Shown: piece after piece, positions 1-8,491 of the stretch | Layout: each line of letters opens with the position of its first letter | How positions within the stretch are numbered: the stretch's first letter is position 1 | NCBI RefSeq assembly: GCF_016587435.1 | Contig: NZ_BNJJ01000039.1 | Span: forward strand, 1-51,154 | Direction: 5' to 3' | From: Dictyobacter formicarum | GTDB taxonomy: Bacteria; Chloroflexota; Ktedonobacteria; Ktedonobacterales; Ktedonobacteraceae | Length of the DNA: 51,154 nt | The notes under the pieces: generated by a model | The model's database searches: none | What the model saw: the letters and a program-made list of their open reading frames with translations, nothing else | Told to the model about the DNA's origin: nothing | Position numbers and translations under genes: made by a program

Positions 1-12
1 CTTCGTTCATGA
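1..12 (+). CDS. 3' end of an upstream gene, probably the ABC transporter ATPase (partial)
   Basis: Reading from base 1, the frame gives Leu-Arg-Ser and then a TGA stop at 10-12. That stop overlaps the ATG of the next gene (9-11) in a 4-base ATGA arrangement, typical of translationally coupled genes. ABC-2 permeases are usually preceded by their ATPase, so this is probably its C-terminus. Only three codons are visible, so the identity is pure inference from context. Confidence 0.4.
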   Translation, partial: LRS

Positions 13-863
13 GTACTATTATCACTGCACCCTCACACAGCAGGTCGGAAGGGAGCTGGTCCAGAAGCCGCGTTTCTATTATGCTTGCGGCCTTCTGGCA
101 CACCTTCCGCCGCGACATCATGGTGACGGGGCGCGAGTTTATGCCCTTCTTGATGCAAGTCGTGGTGCAGCCACTCTGCTTGCTTTTTATCTTTGGTAAG
201 GTCATGCCGAGCGTTGGGGCAACACAGCAGTTGTACCCTGCGTTCTTCCTTCCAGGTGTGGTCGGACTGAACATTGCGCTGGTCGGGGTGCAGAGCGTGA
301 CCATCTCGCTGATGCTCGACCTGAGCAGCAATCGAGAGATCGATGATCGCCTGCTGGCTCCCCTGCCTATCAGTCTGGTTGCGCTAGAGAAGGTCGTTTT
401 TGCGGCCGTGCGTTCACTGGTGGCGGGCGGCCTGGCCTTCCCTCTCGCGTACTTAATTCTCGGTAGTGGCTACCAGGTGCGTACCGATGCGCTGTTGCCT
501 ATGTTCGGCGTAATGATCCTTGGGGCTCTGTGTAGTGGGGCCCTGGGACTCGTCATCGGCACACTGCTGCCGGCGGATAAAATCTATCTGCTCTTTACAC
601 TGATCTTTAGCGCGACCCTCTACACTGGTTGTGTCTACTTTTCATGGGCGAGCTTGAGTTCGATGCTTCCACTGCAGATTGTCACGCTTTTCAACCCTTT
701 GACCTACATATCCGAGGGTCTGCGCTACACAATGATTCCTCTGCAGCATGGACAGGCCTATGTAACCTTACCTATCGGCTGGGTATTGCTGGGCTTGATT
801 GGTTCATTTGCCCTCTTCCTTTTCATTGGCCTGCGCGCATTCCATAAGCGAGTGATTTCCTAA
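9..863 (+). CDS. ABC-2 type transporter permease
   Basis: This 284-residue integral membrane protein resembles the permease subunit of drug or polyketide exporters (ABC-2 family). After a basic cytoplasmic N-terminus of about 40 residues come some six hydrophobic helices. The first contains PFLMQVVVQPLCLLFIFG, and the last lies near the C-terminus before a short basic tail. It would pair with an ATPase whose end overlaps the start here. A 16-bp hairpin lies just downstream, so it is probably the last gene of its operon. Proximity to polyketide genes suggests product export or self-protection, but the substrate cannot be read from the sequence. Confidence 0.85.
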   Translation: MSTIITAPSHSRSEGSWSRSRVSIMLAAFWHTFRRDIMVTGREFMPFLMQVVVQPLCLLFIFGKVMPSVGATQQLYPAFFLPGVVGLNIALVGVQSVTISLMLDLSSNREIDDRLLAPLPISLVALEKVVFAAVRSLVAGGLAFPLAYLILGSGYQVRTDALLPMFGVMILGALCSGALGLVIGTLLPADKIYLLFTLIFSATLYTGCVYFSWASLSSMLPLQIVTLFNPLTYISEGLRYTMIPLQHGQAYVTLPIGWVLLGLIGSFALFLFIGLRAFHKRVIS

Positions 864-893
864 CCAGGCTCGCTATGGCGTATCACGCAGGCG

Positions 894-938
894 TAAGGGC
901 ATCCTCCACCGATGCCAATCTAGTGGAGGATGCCCTTA
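894..938 (+). terminator. Hairpin terminator after the permease
   Basis: Arms 894-909 and 923-938 form a perfect 16-bp stem with a 13-nt loop, followed on the plus strand by a short T-run. It overlaps the last codons of the convergent response-regulator gene, whose stop codon lies in the loop. Confidence 0.7.
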
Positions 939-1369
939 TACTTTTTGTGATCTAAGTGTTGCGCAAAGAAATCTTGCATATCCTGTTTGAATTGAGCAAT
1001 ATTGTTTGGCTTGAGTAGATAGCCACTGATACCTTGCTCTTCTTCTATCTGTCCTGCCTCCTCAGATTGTTTAGAGATCCATAGAAAAACAGGTACAGGT
1101 TTGATACGCTCGTCTTGCTTAATCCTTTTGAGCAGCTCCGAGGCATGTATGCGCAGCAATTTACGATCCAGAAAGATAAAGGAGGGAAGAGGCGTTTCGG
1201 CAAGGGAGGGGAAATCCTCTTTTTGATAGAAATAGTTTAGCACTTCATCACCATCGCGGAACCAGAGAAAGGAAGCCTGTGGCAGCGTTTGCTGAAGTAC
1301 CCATCTGAATAGTTCAGCATCGGACTCATTGTCTTCTACAAGCATAATAATCGGAACATCATTTTCCAT
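920..1369 (-). CDS. Single-domain response regulator (CheY/Rcp1-like receiver)
   Basis: This 149-residue stand-alone receiver domain has no output domain. The acidic pair is E12-D13 (LVEDNESDAEL), the likely phospho-acceptor is D68 (FIFLDRKL), the conserved Ser/Thr position is S98 and the conserved lysine is K119 (YLLKP). The spacing around D68 and the N-terminal LVEDNxxDAEL resemble Rcp1-type regulators that pair with hybrid or phytochrome-like kinases. No kinase is adjacent, so the partner is elsewhere. Translation begins at the ATG at 1369. It converges with the ABC permease. Confidence 0.85.
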   Translation of the reverse strand: MENDVPIIMLVEDNESDAELFRWVLQQTLPQASFLWFRDGDEVLNYFYQKEDFPSLAETPLPSFIFLDRKLLRIHASELLKRIKQDERIKPVPVFLWISKQSEEAGQIEEEQGISGYLLKPNNIAQFKQDMQDFFAQHLDHKKYKGILH

Positions 1370-1614
1370 GTTTATTCTTCCTTCTAAACTTCTGCATCTA
1401 TTTATTATATACGAATAGAACTGATAAGAACAATATCCAGATAATGATAGATGATATCTACATGATTTTCAGGCCTCAAAAATCCCAGGAGATAATGACA
1501 TTTAAGTATAAAACAAATAAATGCAGAGTTATTCATGTGTTTTATAGGCTTTTAAAGGGAGATAAATTATATTGATCAGTATATTATACTTTGTTTGCTT
1601 GAATGGGGGAGATA

Positions 1615-1773
1615 ATGGAAGGAGTTTTGATAGTGGTGCTTAATCCTCAACACGATGATGAATATACATCCGTGCCGATTGGGATGATGATGAATAAATG
1701 TCGTGCCAGACCTGCGCCCGGCGCAGGTCTGGCACGACATTATAAAACTTTTTTGAGCGCCACAGGCTCGTAG
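1615..1773 (+). CDS. Possible small ORF running into a repeat element
   Basis: A 52-codon frame starts at an ATG preceded by a G-rich stretch (GGGGGAG) that could act as ribosome binding site. It begins MEGVLIVVLNPQHDDEY. Its 3' half, from 1698, lies wholly inside the palindromic repeat described separately, and the stop at 1771 is in the repeat's conserved flank. It may be a small gene truncated by repeat insertion, or chance. The DNA upstream (1370-1614) is AT-rich with a TATACT box near 1584. No homologue is recognised and codon bias cannot be judged at this length. Confidence 0.25.
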   Translation: MEGVLIVVLNPQHDDEYTSVPIGMMMNKCRARPAPGAGLARHYKTFLSATGS

Positions 1774-1794
1774 CGTCAGGGGCCGAAGGCGCGA
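1698..1794 (-). repeat. Dispersed palindromic element, copy 1 (family A, minus orientation)
   Basis: A 43-bp perfect palindrome (1698-1718 paired with 1720-1740) is followed by a flank at 1753-1794. Read on the minus strand, that flank matches the left flanks at 37047-37090 and 45078-45120 (shared core CGGCCCCTGACGCTACG, then GGCGCTCAA). The arm sequences of the palindrome differ between copies while the flank is conserved. The right-hand flank seen in the other copies is missing here. Confidence 0.75.
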
Positions 1795-1885
1795 AGCGCA
1801 TGATTTTCACACATTTTCCTGAGGAGCATCGAATGCGTGAAAACGCATGTGCAGATATGAGAGAGTACATGCGCATCTGACACCC

Positions 1886-3196
1886 TCATAAGGACAGTAC
1901 GCGTTCCGCCAGGGGCTGCTGGCCCTGCACTGTGTTTTCCTCCTTTTGTGAGGATGCAGCAGCATCTTTTCTGTGACGCCCATAGACAAACTCGAAGATG
2001 GGAGAGGCGATCAGGGTCGTCACAATGGCCATGAGGACGAGCATGGTAAAGAGCGTTGGCGTGATGACGCCCTTCTCCAGCCCGATATTCAGCAGGATCA
2101 GCTCCATTAGGCCGCGTGAATTCATGAGTGTACCGATGGCCAGCGCTTCGCGATTGGGCTCTTTGTTGAGGCGTGCCGCCAGCCAGCAAGCAATGCCTTT
2201 GCCGAAGGTGGCCGCCAGCAGAATAAGCAGCGCGATCCCCCACAGCAACAGAGTATTCACTAAATTGAGGCGAGTGTTCAATCCTGAATAGACGAAGAAG
2301 AGGGGAAGTAGAAAGCTCACCACTAGGGGCTCCAGGACCTTGCGTAGATGATACGCAAAGACGCCGCGTGGCATGGCTGTTCCCAGAATGAAGGCGCCAA
2401 AGATGGAATAGATGCCAAGCGTGTCGGTAATCCAGGCGCACACCATGAGCAGGATGAGGACGAGGGAGAGCACTGGTCCATTGAGGTTACCATGGCGCTC
2501 CACGACTGGTGTTAATCGCGTGAACAGCGGCTTAACGACGAGTAGGATGACCCCGGCATAGACAGCGCCCCCTAGAATAGCTGATAGGGCAACAGCACTA
2601 TCTTTATTAAAGATGGAGAGCATGAGGGCGAGAATACACCAGGCGGCTGCGTCATCCATTGAGCCAGCTGCCAGAGCCAGGGTGCCTAGAGAGGTTCCCG
2701 CCAGGCCGCGCTCTAAAATGATGCGCGCCAGCATGGGAAAGGCGGTGATCGACATCGCCGCCCCCATAAACAGCATGGCTTCCCACGTCACGACACTTTT
2801 CCCGAACAGGCCTGGTACCCCCACCAGGAGCAGCGCGAGCAGGCTGCCCAGTATGAAGGGCGTGATGATACCGGAAAGAGAGACCGCCGCCGCACTTTTG
2901 AGGCGGCGACGGATGAGGCTGGTGTCAAACTCAACCCCGATCAAGAACATGTAAAACACCAAGCCTACCTGGCTTGCCGCGTACAGGATGCTCATCGCTG
3001 ATTTGGGAAAGAGGGCATGTTGCAGGCCAGGAAACAACATGCCAAACAGCGAGGGACCCATCACGACGCCTGCGATCATCTCGGCCACGACCTGTGGCTG
3101 GCCAAGCTTCTTTGCCAGCATGCCTACTATGCGGCAGACACTTAGAATGAAGGCCAGTTCCAGGAAGAAAAGCACCGATAACTGAGCATTTGACAT
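1886..3196 (-). CDS. CPA2-family cation/proton antiporter (Kef/Nha type)
   Basis: This 436-residue membrane protein has about 12 hydrophobic helices throughout. It shows the CPA2 features: an N-terminal helix pair ending in GQPQVVAEMIAGVVMGPSLFG, and a helix with AAGSMDDAAAW whose Asp-Asp is the usual ion-binding pair. There is no C-terminal TrkA-N domain, only a short polar tail. It would exchange Na+ or K+ for H+ across the cytoplasmic membrane. It starts 19 nt after the flavoprotein gene and probably shares its transcript. Antiporters appear in some polyketide clusters, where their role is unproven. Confidence 0.85.
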   Translation of the reverse strand: MSNAQLSVLFFLELAFILSVCRIVGMLAKKLGQPQVVAEMIAGVVMGPSLFGMLFPGLQHALFPKSAMSILYAASQVGLVFYMFLIGVEFDTSLIRRRLKSAAAVSLSGIITPFILGSLLALLLVGVPGLFGKSVVTWEAMLFMGAAMSITAFPMLARIILERGLAGTSLGTLALAAGSMDDAAAWCILALMLSIFNKDSAVALSAILGGAVYAGVILLVVKPLFTRLTPVVERHGNLNGPVLSLVLILLMVCAWITDTLGIYSIFGAFILGTAMPRGVFAYHLRKVLEPLVVSFLLPLFFVYSGLNTRLNLVNTLLLWGIALLILLAATFGKGIACWLAARLNKEPNREALAIGTLMNSRGLMELILLNIGLEKGVITPTLFTMLVLMAIVTTLIASPIFEFVYGRHRKDAAASSQKEENTVQGQQPLAERVLSL

Positions 3197-3215
3197 GGTA
3201 ATTTACACCTCACCT

Positions 3216-4997
3216 TTACTGCTTGACCTGTTCTGCCTGCTGTATGAGCAGCGGCCAGCTCGGGTCGATGGCCTCGGATGCCTCTGATTGCTGGTAGATG
3301 TTGATCAGCCTGGTGAGAGATGCATCGTCCTTCCAGGCGTGGAGCTGCTGGGTGCAAGTCTCATTGTCGGCGTGGCTGCTATATTTTTCGATCACGGTAC
3401 TGACCAGCTTACCGGCCAGCCTCTCAAGCAGCTGGACGTTGGCGACAAATTGGGCATCCATCTCAGCATCGGTTAAGTCTGCCGCCATACCAATGTGCAG
3501 CTTTTTCATGAAATCGAGTGGATTATAATAGTCCGCGAAGGCATCAGATAGTTCCGGCTGTTGCAGTGCCTGATCGATGGCTGCCCATTCACGGAAAAAG
3601 GCCTGGATACGGCTTGTCAGGAGGAAGATACGATTTAAATGCGTCGTCAGCTTGCGATTATAGCCCAGGGCAGTCCATTTGCCTTGGAAGTAGAGCAAGC
3701 TGTTGATGGCCCAGTAGAGGCCGGTATCCCAGGTGATTTTTGTGACCATCACCTGCGCGTTGCCCAGCAAACCATATTGCTTGTCGTAGATGCCCAGCCA
3801 TGCATCAGTGAAGCGCAGAAAGACACGGTTATAGATCGTGCTGCGCTCCCGTATATCTTCACCATTCAGGTCGCGTGCAATCAGATCGCAGATAAAGCCG
3901 TTACTGATGGCGATAAAATCGGAGCCAGGAGAATAGAGTGGATCGGCGAAGACACCAGCCTCACCCGTCAGGCACCAGCGATTGCTGGAGAAGACCTGCT
4001 CACTGCTATATGCGTAGTGCTTCATAACGCGGAAGTCCTGGATATCCTCCTGACCGCGCTCGATCACTTCAGCGAATTGTGGCTCGTGCTTGTGGAGCCA
4101 TGCCAGGGCACGATCGAAGCGATTCATGCTATCAAATGGATGCACTTTGGGGTCCGCAACGATACCGATACTGGTCGAGCCTGAGGCCAGGCGAATGATC
4201 CATACCCAGTATCCTGTGCCGCAGAGATGGATGGTACTGAGTGAACGATCCCCCTGTATGATGCGGGAGTGCCATTCGGGACTATCGGACCACTGGTTGA
4301 TGTCGATTTCTTGGCCAATGCGGAACCAGACCGAACCCGAGTCATGCTCTACTTTTTTGGTCAGCCCAAGTGGGCGCTTCAAGAGTGAACTGCGACCACT
4401 GGCATCAACTACCCAGGAGGCTGTAATGTTGCGCTCTTCACCGTCCTGGCTGACGCAGAGGGAGTGCGCATCGCTGTGTAGTGTTACCTGCTCAACCTTA
4501 TGCCCATCCAGGAACGTGACGCCATGAGCCTGGATCTCCTGACTCAACATGTTTTCCAGCCGGCCTCGATCGAGCTGATAGGTATGCAGGACGACCGGAG
4601 CAGCTGGCCCCAGTTCAACGCGGCGCGTAATATCCCGGTTATCCTCGAAGCTAAAGAACATACGCAGGCCAAATTTTCGCAATTGCTGTGTCTGCAGATG
4701 CTCTTCCAGTCCAAGAATATCCCGCAGATAGTGAGATGCGATCTCTACCGACGACTCACCGACCTTATAAGCGGCCTCGGGCACAGGATACTTTTGCTTC
4801 TCGATCACGATGACATTGCTGGCGGGACGACTCTTTTTGATCTGTAGTGCCAGCGTGAGACCAGCCAGGCCGCCGCCCAGAATCGCGACATCGTAGTGCG
4901 ATGCTGTTTCTGGTGTGTCCTGTTCCGACAGCTCTCCTGGCTGCAAAAGGGGAGTCTTTGTATCCGCTGGCGTTATATGATGTGATAAGCTGCTCAC
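3216..4997 (-). CDS. FAD-dependent oxidoreductase of the flavin-dependent halogenase-like family
   Basis: I place the start at the GTG at 4997 because GGAGG lies 8 nt upstream; an in-frame GTG at 5012 would put that site inside the gene. The protein has about 593 residues. The FAD-binding GGGLAG is at 41-46, a GES motif typical of halogenases at 80-82, and a lysine (K108, in LRKFGLR) lies near where halogenases carry their catalytic Lys. The WxWxIP signature reads WVWIIR (264-269), so Pro is replaced by Arg. A second FAD motif (GEAGVFADPLYSPGSDF) follows. It could halogenate or hydroxylate a carrier-bound or free polyketide; the altered signature leaves this open. It follows the DUF1702 gene closely and precedes the antiporter. 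Confidence 0.75.
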   Translation of the reverse strand: MSSLSHHITPADTKTPLLQPGELSEQDTPETASHYDVAILGGGLAGLTLALQIKKSRPASNVIVIEKQKYPVPEAAYKVGESSVEIASHYLRDILGLEEHLQTQQLRKFGLRMFFSFEDNRDITRRVELGPAAPVVLHTYQLDRGRLENMLSQEIQAHGVTFLDGHKVEQVTLHSDAHSLCVSQDGEERNITASWVVDASGRSSLLKRPLGLTKKVEHDSGSVWFRIGQEIDINQWSDSPEWHSRIIQGDRSLSTIHLCGTGYWVWIIRLASGSTSIGIVADPKVHPFDSMNRFDRALAWLHKHEPQFAEVIERGQEDIQDFRVMKHYAYSSEQVFSSNRWCLTGEAGVFADPLYSPGSDFIAISNGFICDLIARDLNGEDIRERSTIYNRVFLRFTDAWLGIYDKQYGLLGNAQVMVTKITWDTGLYWAINSLLYFQGKWTALGYNRKLTTHLNRIFLLTSRIQAFFREWAAIDQALQQPELSDAFADYYNPLDFMKKLHIGMAADLTDAEMDAQFVANVQLLERLAGKLVSTVIEKYSSHADNETCTQQLHAWKDDASLTRLINIYQQSEASEAIDPSWPLLIQQAEQVKQ

Positions 4998-5024
4998 GTT
5001 TGTTTCCTCCACAGTTAGAATGTG

Positions 5025-5960
5025 CTAAGCAAAATGTCGACGGATAAGCTGTTGCCAGGTGGCGTAGGGATGCTCGGTTGAGGTTTGTGAGAGCTGCGCG
5101 TATTCCTGGTCGGTTATGGCTGCAACTTCTTCGGCGGATGCCGAGCAGAACACCTGGCAGGCTAACTCTGTATGTGGGGCCACATTGCCGCTACGATGCC
5201 GTATCATGGTAGCGATAGCCATGCCCTGTGCGACATAGGAAGCGTACTCACCCGCATGCTGGTGTAGTTGCTGCAGGGCAGCTCGCCCGATGATACCCGT
5301 GTAGGCGCAGGCCAGGCCAATGCCACTCCACAGATCACCTCGTCGCTCCGCTGGGAAGGCAGCGATGGTATCCGCGATCTGAGCCTGGTCGCCTGCGTAA
5401 GTAAACCAGAAGCTTCTCCCCAGGCCCTGATCGAAGATAGCGCGTGCCTTCTCGGGCACCCGTTTCGGGGTTGCCTGCTCGTTTCTATAGGAAGGTGAGA
5501 AGAAGCCCTCATGGAATCCGTAGCCATCCAGGACGAGCCAGCCCAGCACGGGATGCAAGCCAGCTAGAATTTCATCCACCGGCTGGTGCAGTCGCGCAAC
5601 CGTCCAGCCAGCGCCGATATAGAGCAGGGAGGCGTAAGCTGCTCCTGAGCCGTCGGCGAAGCATTGCAGTCGATTCGTCTCTTCGTGAGCAAGGTGATCA
5701 AAGAGGGCGAGCCCCATACCCGCACCCTCGAACGCGAAACCGCGCACCTCTACCTCAACTGCATTCAGGCATGCCGCCAGGCCATCGAGGGTATCCGCCT
5801 TTAACGCCTCGCGGCAGCCCTGCATAAATATTTGCCCAACGCCGTCCACGCGGCGCGCCACGTCTAATTTATCGTCATACGACATAAAAGGCGAAAAACT
5901 GGCCTTGCCGGGTAAGATCCTTTCAATAAGATTGCTATACCTCTCTATAGTGGCATGCAT
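5025..5960 (-). CDS. DUF1702 family protein
   Basis: The start is placed at the ATG at 5960, which has AAAGGG about 8 nt upstream, giving 311 residues. The sequence carries the family's characteristic stretches: EVRGFAFEGAGMGLALFDHL, WLVLDGYGFHEGFFSP, FDQGLGRSFWFTYAGD and a C-terminal QEYAQLSQ...YATWQQLIRR. DUF1702 proteins are known from enediyne and other polyketide loci, but no enzymatic activity is established to my knowledge. It is the first gene of a minus-strand operon with the halogenase-like flavoprotein and the antiporter, and it diverges from the FabG/ACP/KS operon. Confidence 0.85.
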   Translation of the reverse strand: MHATIERYSNLIERILPGKASFSPFMSYDDKLDVARRVDGVGQIFMQGCREALKADTLDGLAACLNAVEVEVRGFAFEGAGMGLALFDHLAHEETNRLQCFADGSGAAYASLLYIGAGWTVARLHQPVDEILAGLHPVLGWLVLDGYGFHEGFFSPSYRNEQATPKRVPEKARAIFDQGLGRSFWFTYAGDQAQIADTIAAFPAERRGDLWSGIGLACAYTGIIGRAALQQLHQHAGEYASYVAQGMAIATMIRHRSGNVAPHTELACQVFCSASAEEVAAITDQEYAQLSQTSTEHPYATWQQLIRRHFA

Positions 5961-6099
5961 GTTGACAATCCCTTTCACGAAATCATTTGCCGCACAACAG
6001 TTCACTTTTCAAGTTCAATCTGTTTCTCTCGAATGCTGTCAGAGGTATCTTGCAGGGTATTTACCGAATCAGTAATTAAAGCACGAATTGTCCGCCGCT

Positions 6100-6155
6100 T
6101 GCGAAGTGGCTGCGAAGAGCCTGCGAAAACGCAGCGAAACTGGCGCATGTATGCT
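6100..6155 (+). promoter_or_regulatory. SARP-type operator/promoter of the reductive PKS operon
   Basis: Four direct heptamers at exact 11-bp steps: TGCGAAG (6100), TGCGAAG (6111), TGCGAAA (6122) and AGCGAAA (6133). After a 10-nt gap comes a -10-like TATGCT at 6150-6155. No -35 box is apparent, as expected where a SARP activator occupies that side. The predicted transcript start is about 40 nt before the TTG of the FabG-like gene. This matches the known SARP/BTAD operator design (heptamers one helical turn apart) and is the strongest such site in the window. Confidence 0.85.
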
Positions 6156-6201
6156 GATGCCATCGAAACAAAACGTCTATACAGCTTGAAGGAGAAAAGC
6201 A

Positions 6202-6942
6202 TTGAGTGGAAAAAGAGTCCTGGTGACGGGTGGTTCGCGTGGGATTGGCAGAGCCACTGTGCTTGCCCTGGCACGCTCGGGCGCAGACGTCGCCTTTACC
6301 TATAGCAGTAATCAAGCGTCTGCTGCGGAGGTGCTGGCTGCTGCGGAAGAGCTGGAAGGGCGCGTTATTGCGATGCAGGCAGATGTGGTGAGCTACGAGC
6401 AGGCAAAGCAGGTGGTTGGAGATGTGCAAAACGAACTCGGTGATCTGGATGGTCTGGTACTCAATGCGGGAATCACTCGTGACGGAGTACTGGCTATGAT
6501 GCCGGAAGAGAACTGGGATAGTGTGGTGGCGACCAATCTCAAGGGGGTCTTTAACTATGCACGCGCCGCCATATACAGTATGATCCGGCAACATGCGGGG
6601 CGGGTAGTCTGTGTCAGTTCGGTGAGCGGTGGGTTGATGGGAGTAGCCGGGCAGACCAACTACGGTGCGACGAAAGCTGCGCAAATCGGCTTTGTGAAAT
6701 CACTCTCTAAAGAGGTTGCAGCCTACGGTATTACCGTGAATGCGGTAGCACCCGGGTTTATCGAGACCGATATCTGGCAATCCATTCCGGCGGCCAAACG
6801 TGCAGGCCTGCTAAAGAGTATTCCACAGGGACGACTGGGGCAACCAGAAGAGGTCGCAGCGGCCATTTGTTTCCTTCTCTCGGAAGATGCTAGCTATATT
6901 ACCGGTAGCGTAATAGAGATCGACGGCGGACTCTGCGCATAG
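6202..6942 (+). CDS. fabG: 3-oxoacyl-ACP reductase (FabG-like ketoreductase)
   Basis: This 246-residue SDR enzyme would reduce 3-oxoacyl-ACP to 3-hydroxyacyl-ACP with NADPH. The start is a TTG with GGAG a few bases upstream. The nucleotide motif TGGSRGIG is at the N-terminus, NAG follows in the fourth strand (LVLNAGIT), and the catalytic Ser-Tyr-Lys set is visible (VSSVSGG and YGATK). The C-terminal ITGSVIEIDGGL is typical of FabG. It is the first gene of an operon with ACP, KS-alpha, KS-beta, dehydratase and enoyl reductase, so it probably serves that dedicated synthase rather than housekeeping fatty-acid synthesis. Confidence 0.93.
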   Translation: MSGKRVLVTGGSRGIGRATVLALARSGADVAFTYSSNQASAAEVLAAAEELEGRVIAMQADVVSYEQAKQVVGDVQNELGDLDGLVLNAGITRDGVLAMMPEENWDSVVATNLKGVFNYARAAIYSMIRQHAGRVVCVSSVSGGLMGVAGQTNYGATKAAQIGFVKSLSKEVAAYGITVNAVAPGFIETDIWQSIPAAKRAGLLKSIPQGRLGQPEEVAAAICFLLSEDASYITGSVIEIDGGLCA

Positions 6943-6995
6943 TCACATGGCATCTGAATGGTGCCATTCAGCTTCTCATCAAGAAGGAGAGTATC

Positions 6996-7256
6996 ATGAG
7001 CGAGACAGAACTGCGTAGCCAATTGAAAGACTTGATTGCGAATATTATCGAGATCGATGATTTCAACGACGATGACAATTTTGTAACTGATCTGGGCGTT
7101 GACTCGATGATGGCCCTGGAGATCGTGGCGCGGATCGAGAAGACCTATCGTATTCGTATTCCAGAAGAATATTTTGCTCAGATGAAGACGCTCAATGAGA
7201 TCGTAGGGATTACAGAAGAGATCATGCAGGCGTCCAATCAGCCGGTAAAGCGGTAG
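6996..7256 (+). CDS. Acyl carrier protein
   Basis: This 86-residue acidic carrier protein has its phosphopantetheine attachment serine at S37 in LGVDSMMALE. AAGGAG precedes the ATG by 7 nt. It would carry growing acyl chains for the adjacent KS pair. The sequence after the serine (ALEIVARIEKTYRIRIPEE) is more like ACPs of dedicated PKS or fatty-acid-like systems than the canonical AcpP, which usually has DSLDTVEL. It lies between FabG and KS-alpha in one operon. Confidence 0.93.
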   Translation: MSETELRSQLKDLIANIIEIDDFNDDDNFVTDLGVDSMMALEIVARIEKTYRIRIPEEYFAQMKTLNEIVGITEEIMQASNQPVKR

Positions 7257-7277
7257 AGTGTCTGTAGGAGAAGAGAT

Positions 7278-8489
7278 ATGTCGCGGCGTATTGCGATTAC
7301 CGGCCTGGGTGTGTTCTCGCCAATTGGCAATGGGCAGGATGAGTTCTGGCGACATCTGATTGCGGGCACAGTGGGAACCGGGCCGATTCAAGCGTTTGAC
7401 ACCAGCATGTTTGATGCCCATAACGGCGGCGAAGTAAAGCATTTTGAGCCTGCCCGCTATTTTCAGGTGCTGAACCCTGAGACGTGTGGACGAACAACAC
7501 AGCTTGCGGTTGCCGCCGCCAAAATGGCGACCGAGGATGCGGATGTGCTGAATGCAGGTTACCAGCTTGAGCGCATTGGTATCTGTATGGGAACGACGAT
7601 GGGCAATCAGTCGATCGTCGAGGAGGAGAACAACCGGCATATTTATGCTGGACCGGATTTGTCTGCCGAGCATGTTTCATACTACGTTGAGACATGCATT
7701 ACCGCCGCTATTGCTCAGGAACTGGCCGTGGAGGGTCCCTGTCATGTTGTGCCGACGGCATGCGCGGCCGGAAACTACGCGATTGGCTGGGGCGCGGATA
7801 TGATTCGCGATGGGTTGGTTGATGTAGCGATTGTAGGAGGAGCTGATGCCCTCTCCCGAGGCGGCTTTGCCGTCTTCCATCGTCTCGGGGCTATTGCGGA
7901 TGATGTGTGTCAGCCGTTTGATCGCGATCGCACGGGCATGCTGGTAAGCGAGGGTTCCGGCGCTATCGTCCTGGAGGACTACGACAGGGCGCTGGCGCGC
8001 GGCGCGAAGATTTACGCGGAACTGCTGAGCTATGGCCTGGCTTGTGACGCGCATCATCCCACCGCTCCTCACCCAGAGGGCCTGGGCGCGCAAGCCTCGA
8101 TGAGGCGCGCCTTGAAGGACGCTGGCCAGGATACCGCAGCGGTTTCCTATATCAGTGCGCACGGTACTGGCACACACGCTAACGATGCGTCAGAATCGGC
8201 CGCTGTACGTAGCGTGTTCGCGGAACAGGCCGATAGCTTACCCGTGAGCTCAATCAAGTCGATGTTGGGGCACACCATGGGAGCGGCCAGCGCCATAGAG
8301 GCCGTGGTTTGTGCCTTAACCATTCATCACGGCGTGATACCACCAACGGCCAATTACCGCACCAGCGATCCTGCCTGCTTGCAGGAGGTGGTACCGAACC
8401 AGGCACTCGAACGCCCGGTCAATGTGGCGTTAAGTAACTCCTTTGCCTTTGGAGGGAATGTCTCAACAATTGTGATGAAGAGAGTATAG
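7278..8489 (+). CDS. Beta-ketoacyl-ACP synthase, KS-alpha/FabF type
   Basis: This 403-residue condensing enzyme catalyses decarboxylative Claisen condensation of malonyl-ACP with an acyl chain. The triad is intact: C162 (TACAAG), H295 (SAHGTGTHAND) and H332 (MLGHTMGAA). A C-terminal FGGNVS glycine-rich loop is present. It is followed after 2 nt by a paralogue lacking the triad, so together they make a KS-alpha/KS-beta heterodimer as in type II PKS. FabF-like length and motifs also fit a fatty-acid-style elongating enzyme; the partner gene argues for a PKS. Confidence 0.92.
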   Translation: MSRRIAITGLGVFSPIGNGQDEFWRHLIAGTVGTGPIQAFDTSMFDAHNGGEVKHFEPARYFQVLNPETCGRTTQLAVAAAKMATEDADVLNAGYQLERIGICMGTTMGNQSIVEEENNRHIYAGPDLSAEHVSYYVETCITAAIAQELAVEGPCHVVPTACAAGNYAIGWGADMIRDGLVDVAIVGGADALSRGGFAVFHRLGAIADDVCQPFDRDRTGMLVSEGSGAIVLEDYDRALARGAKIYAELLSYGLACDAHHPTAPHPEGLGAQASMRRALKDAGQDTAAVSYISAHGTGTHANDASESAAVRSVFAEQADSLPVSSIKSMLGHTMGAASAIEAVVCALTIHHGVIPPTANYRTSDPACLQEVVPNQALERPVNVALSNSFAFGGNVSTIVMKRV

Positions 8490-8491
8490 CT

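Noticed and set aside
3639..4184. 181-codon plus-strand frame
   Set aside because: It is antisense to the halogenase-like flavoprotein and has no own start signal or recognisable fold.
6894..7673. 259-codon minus-strand frame
   Set aside because: It runs antisense across FabG, ACP and KS-alpha, all of which have clear motifs.
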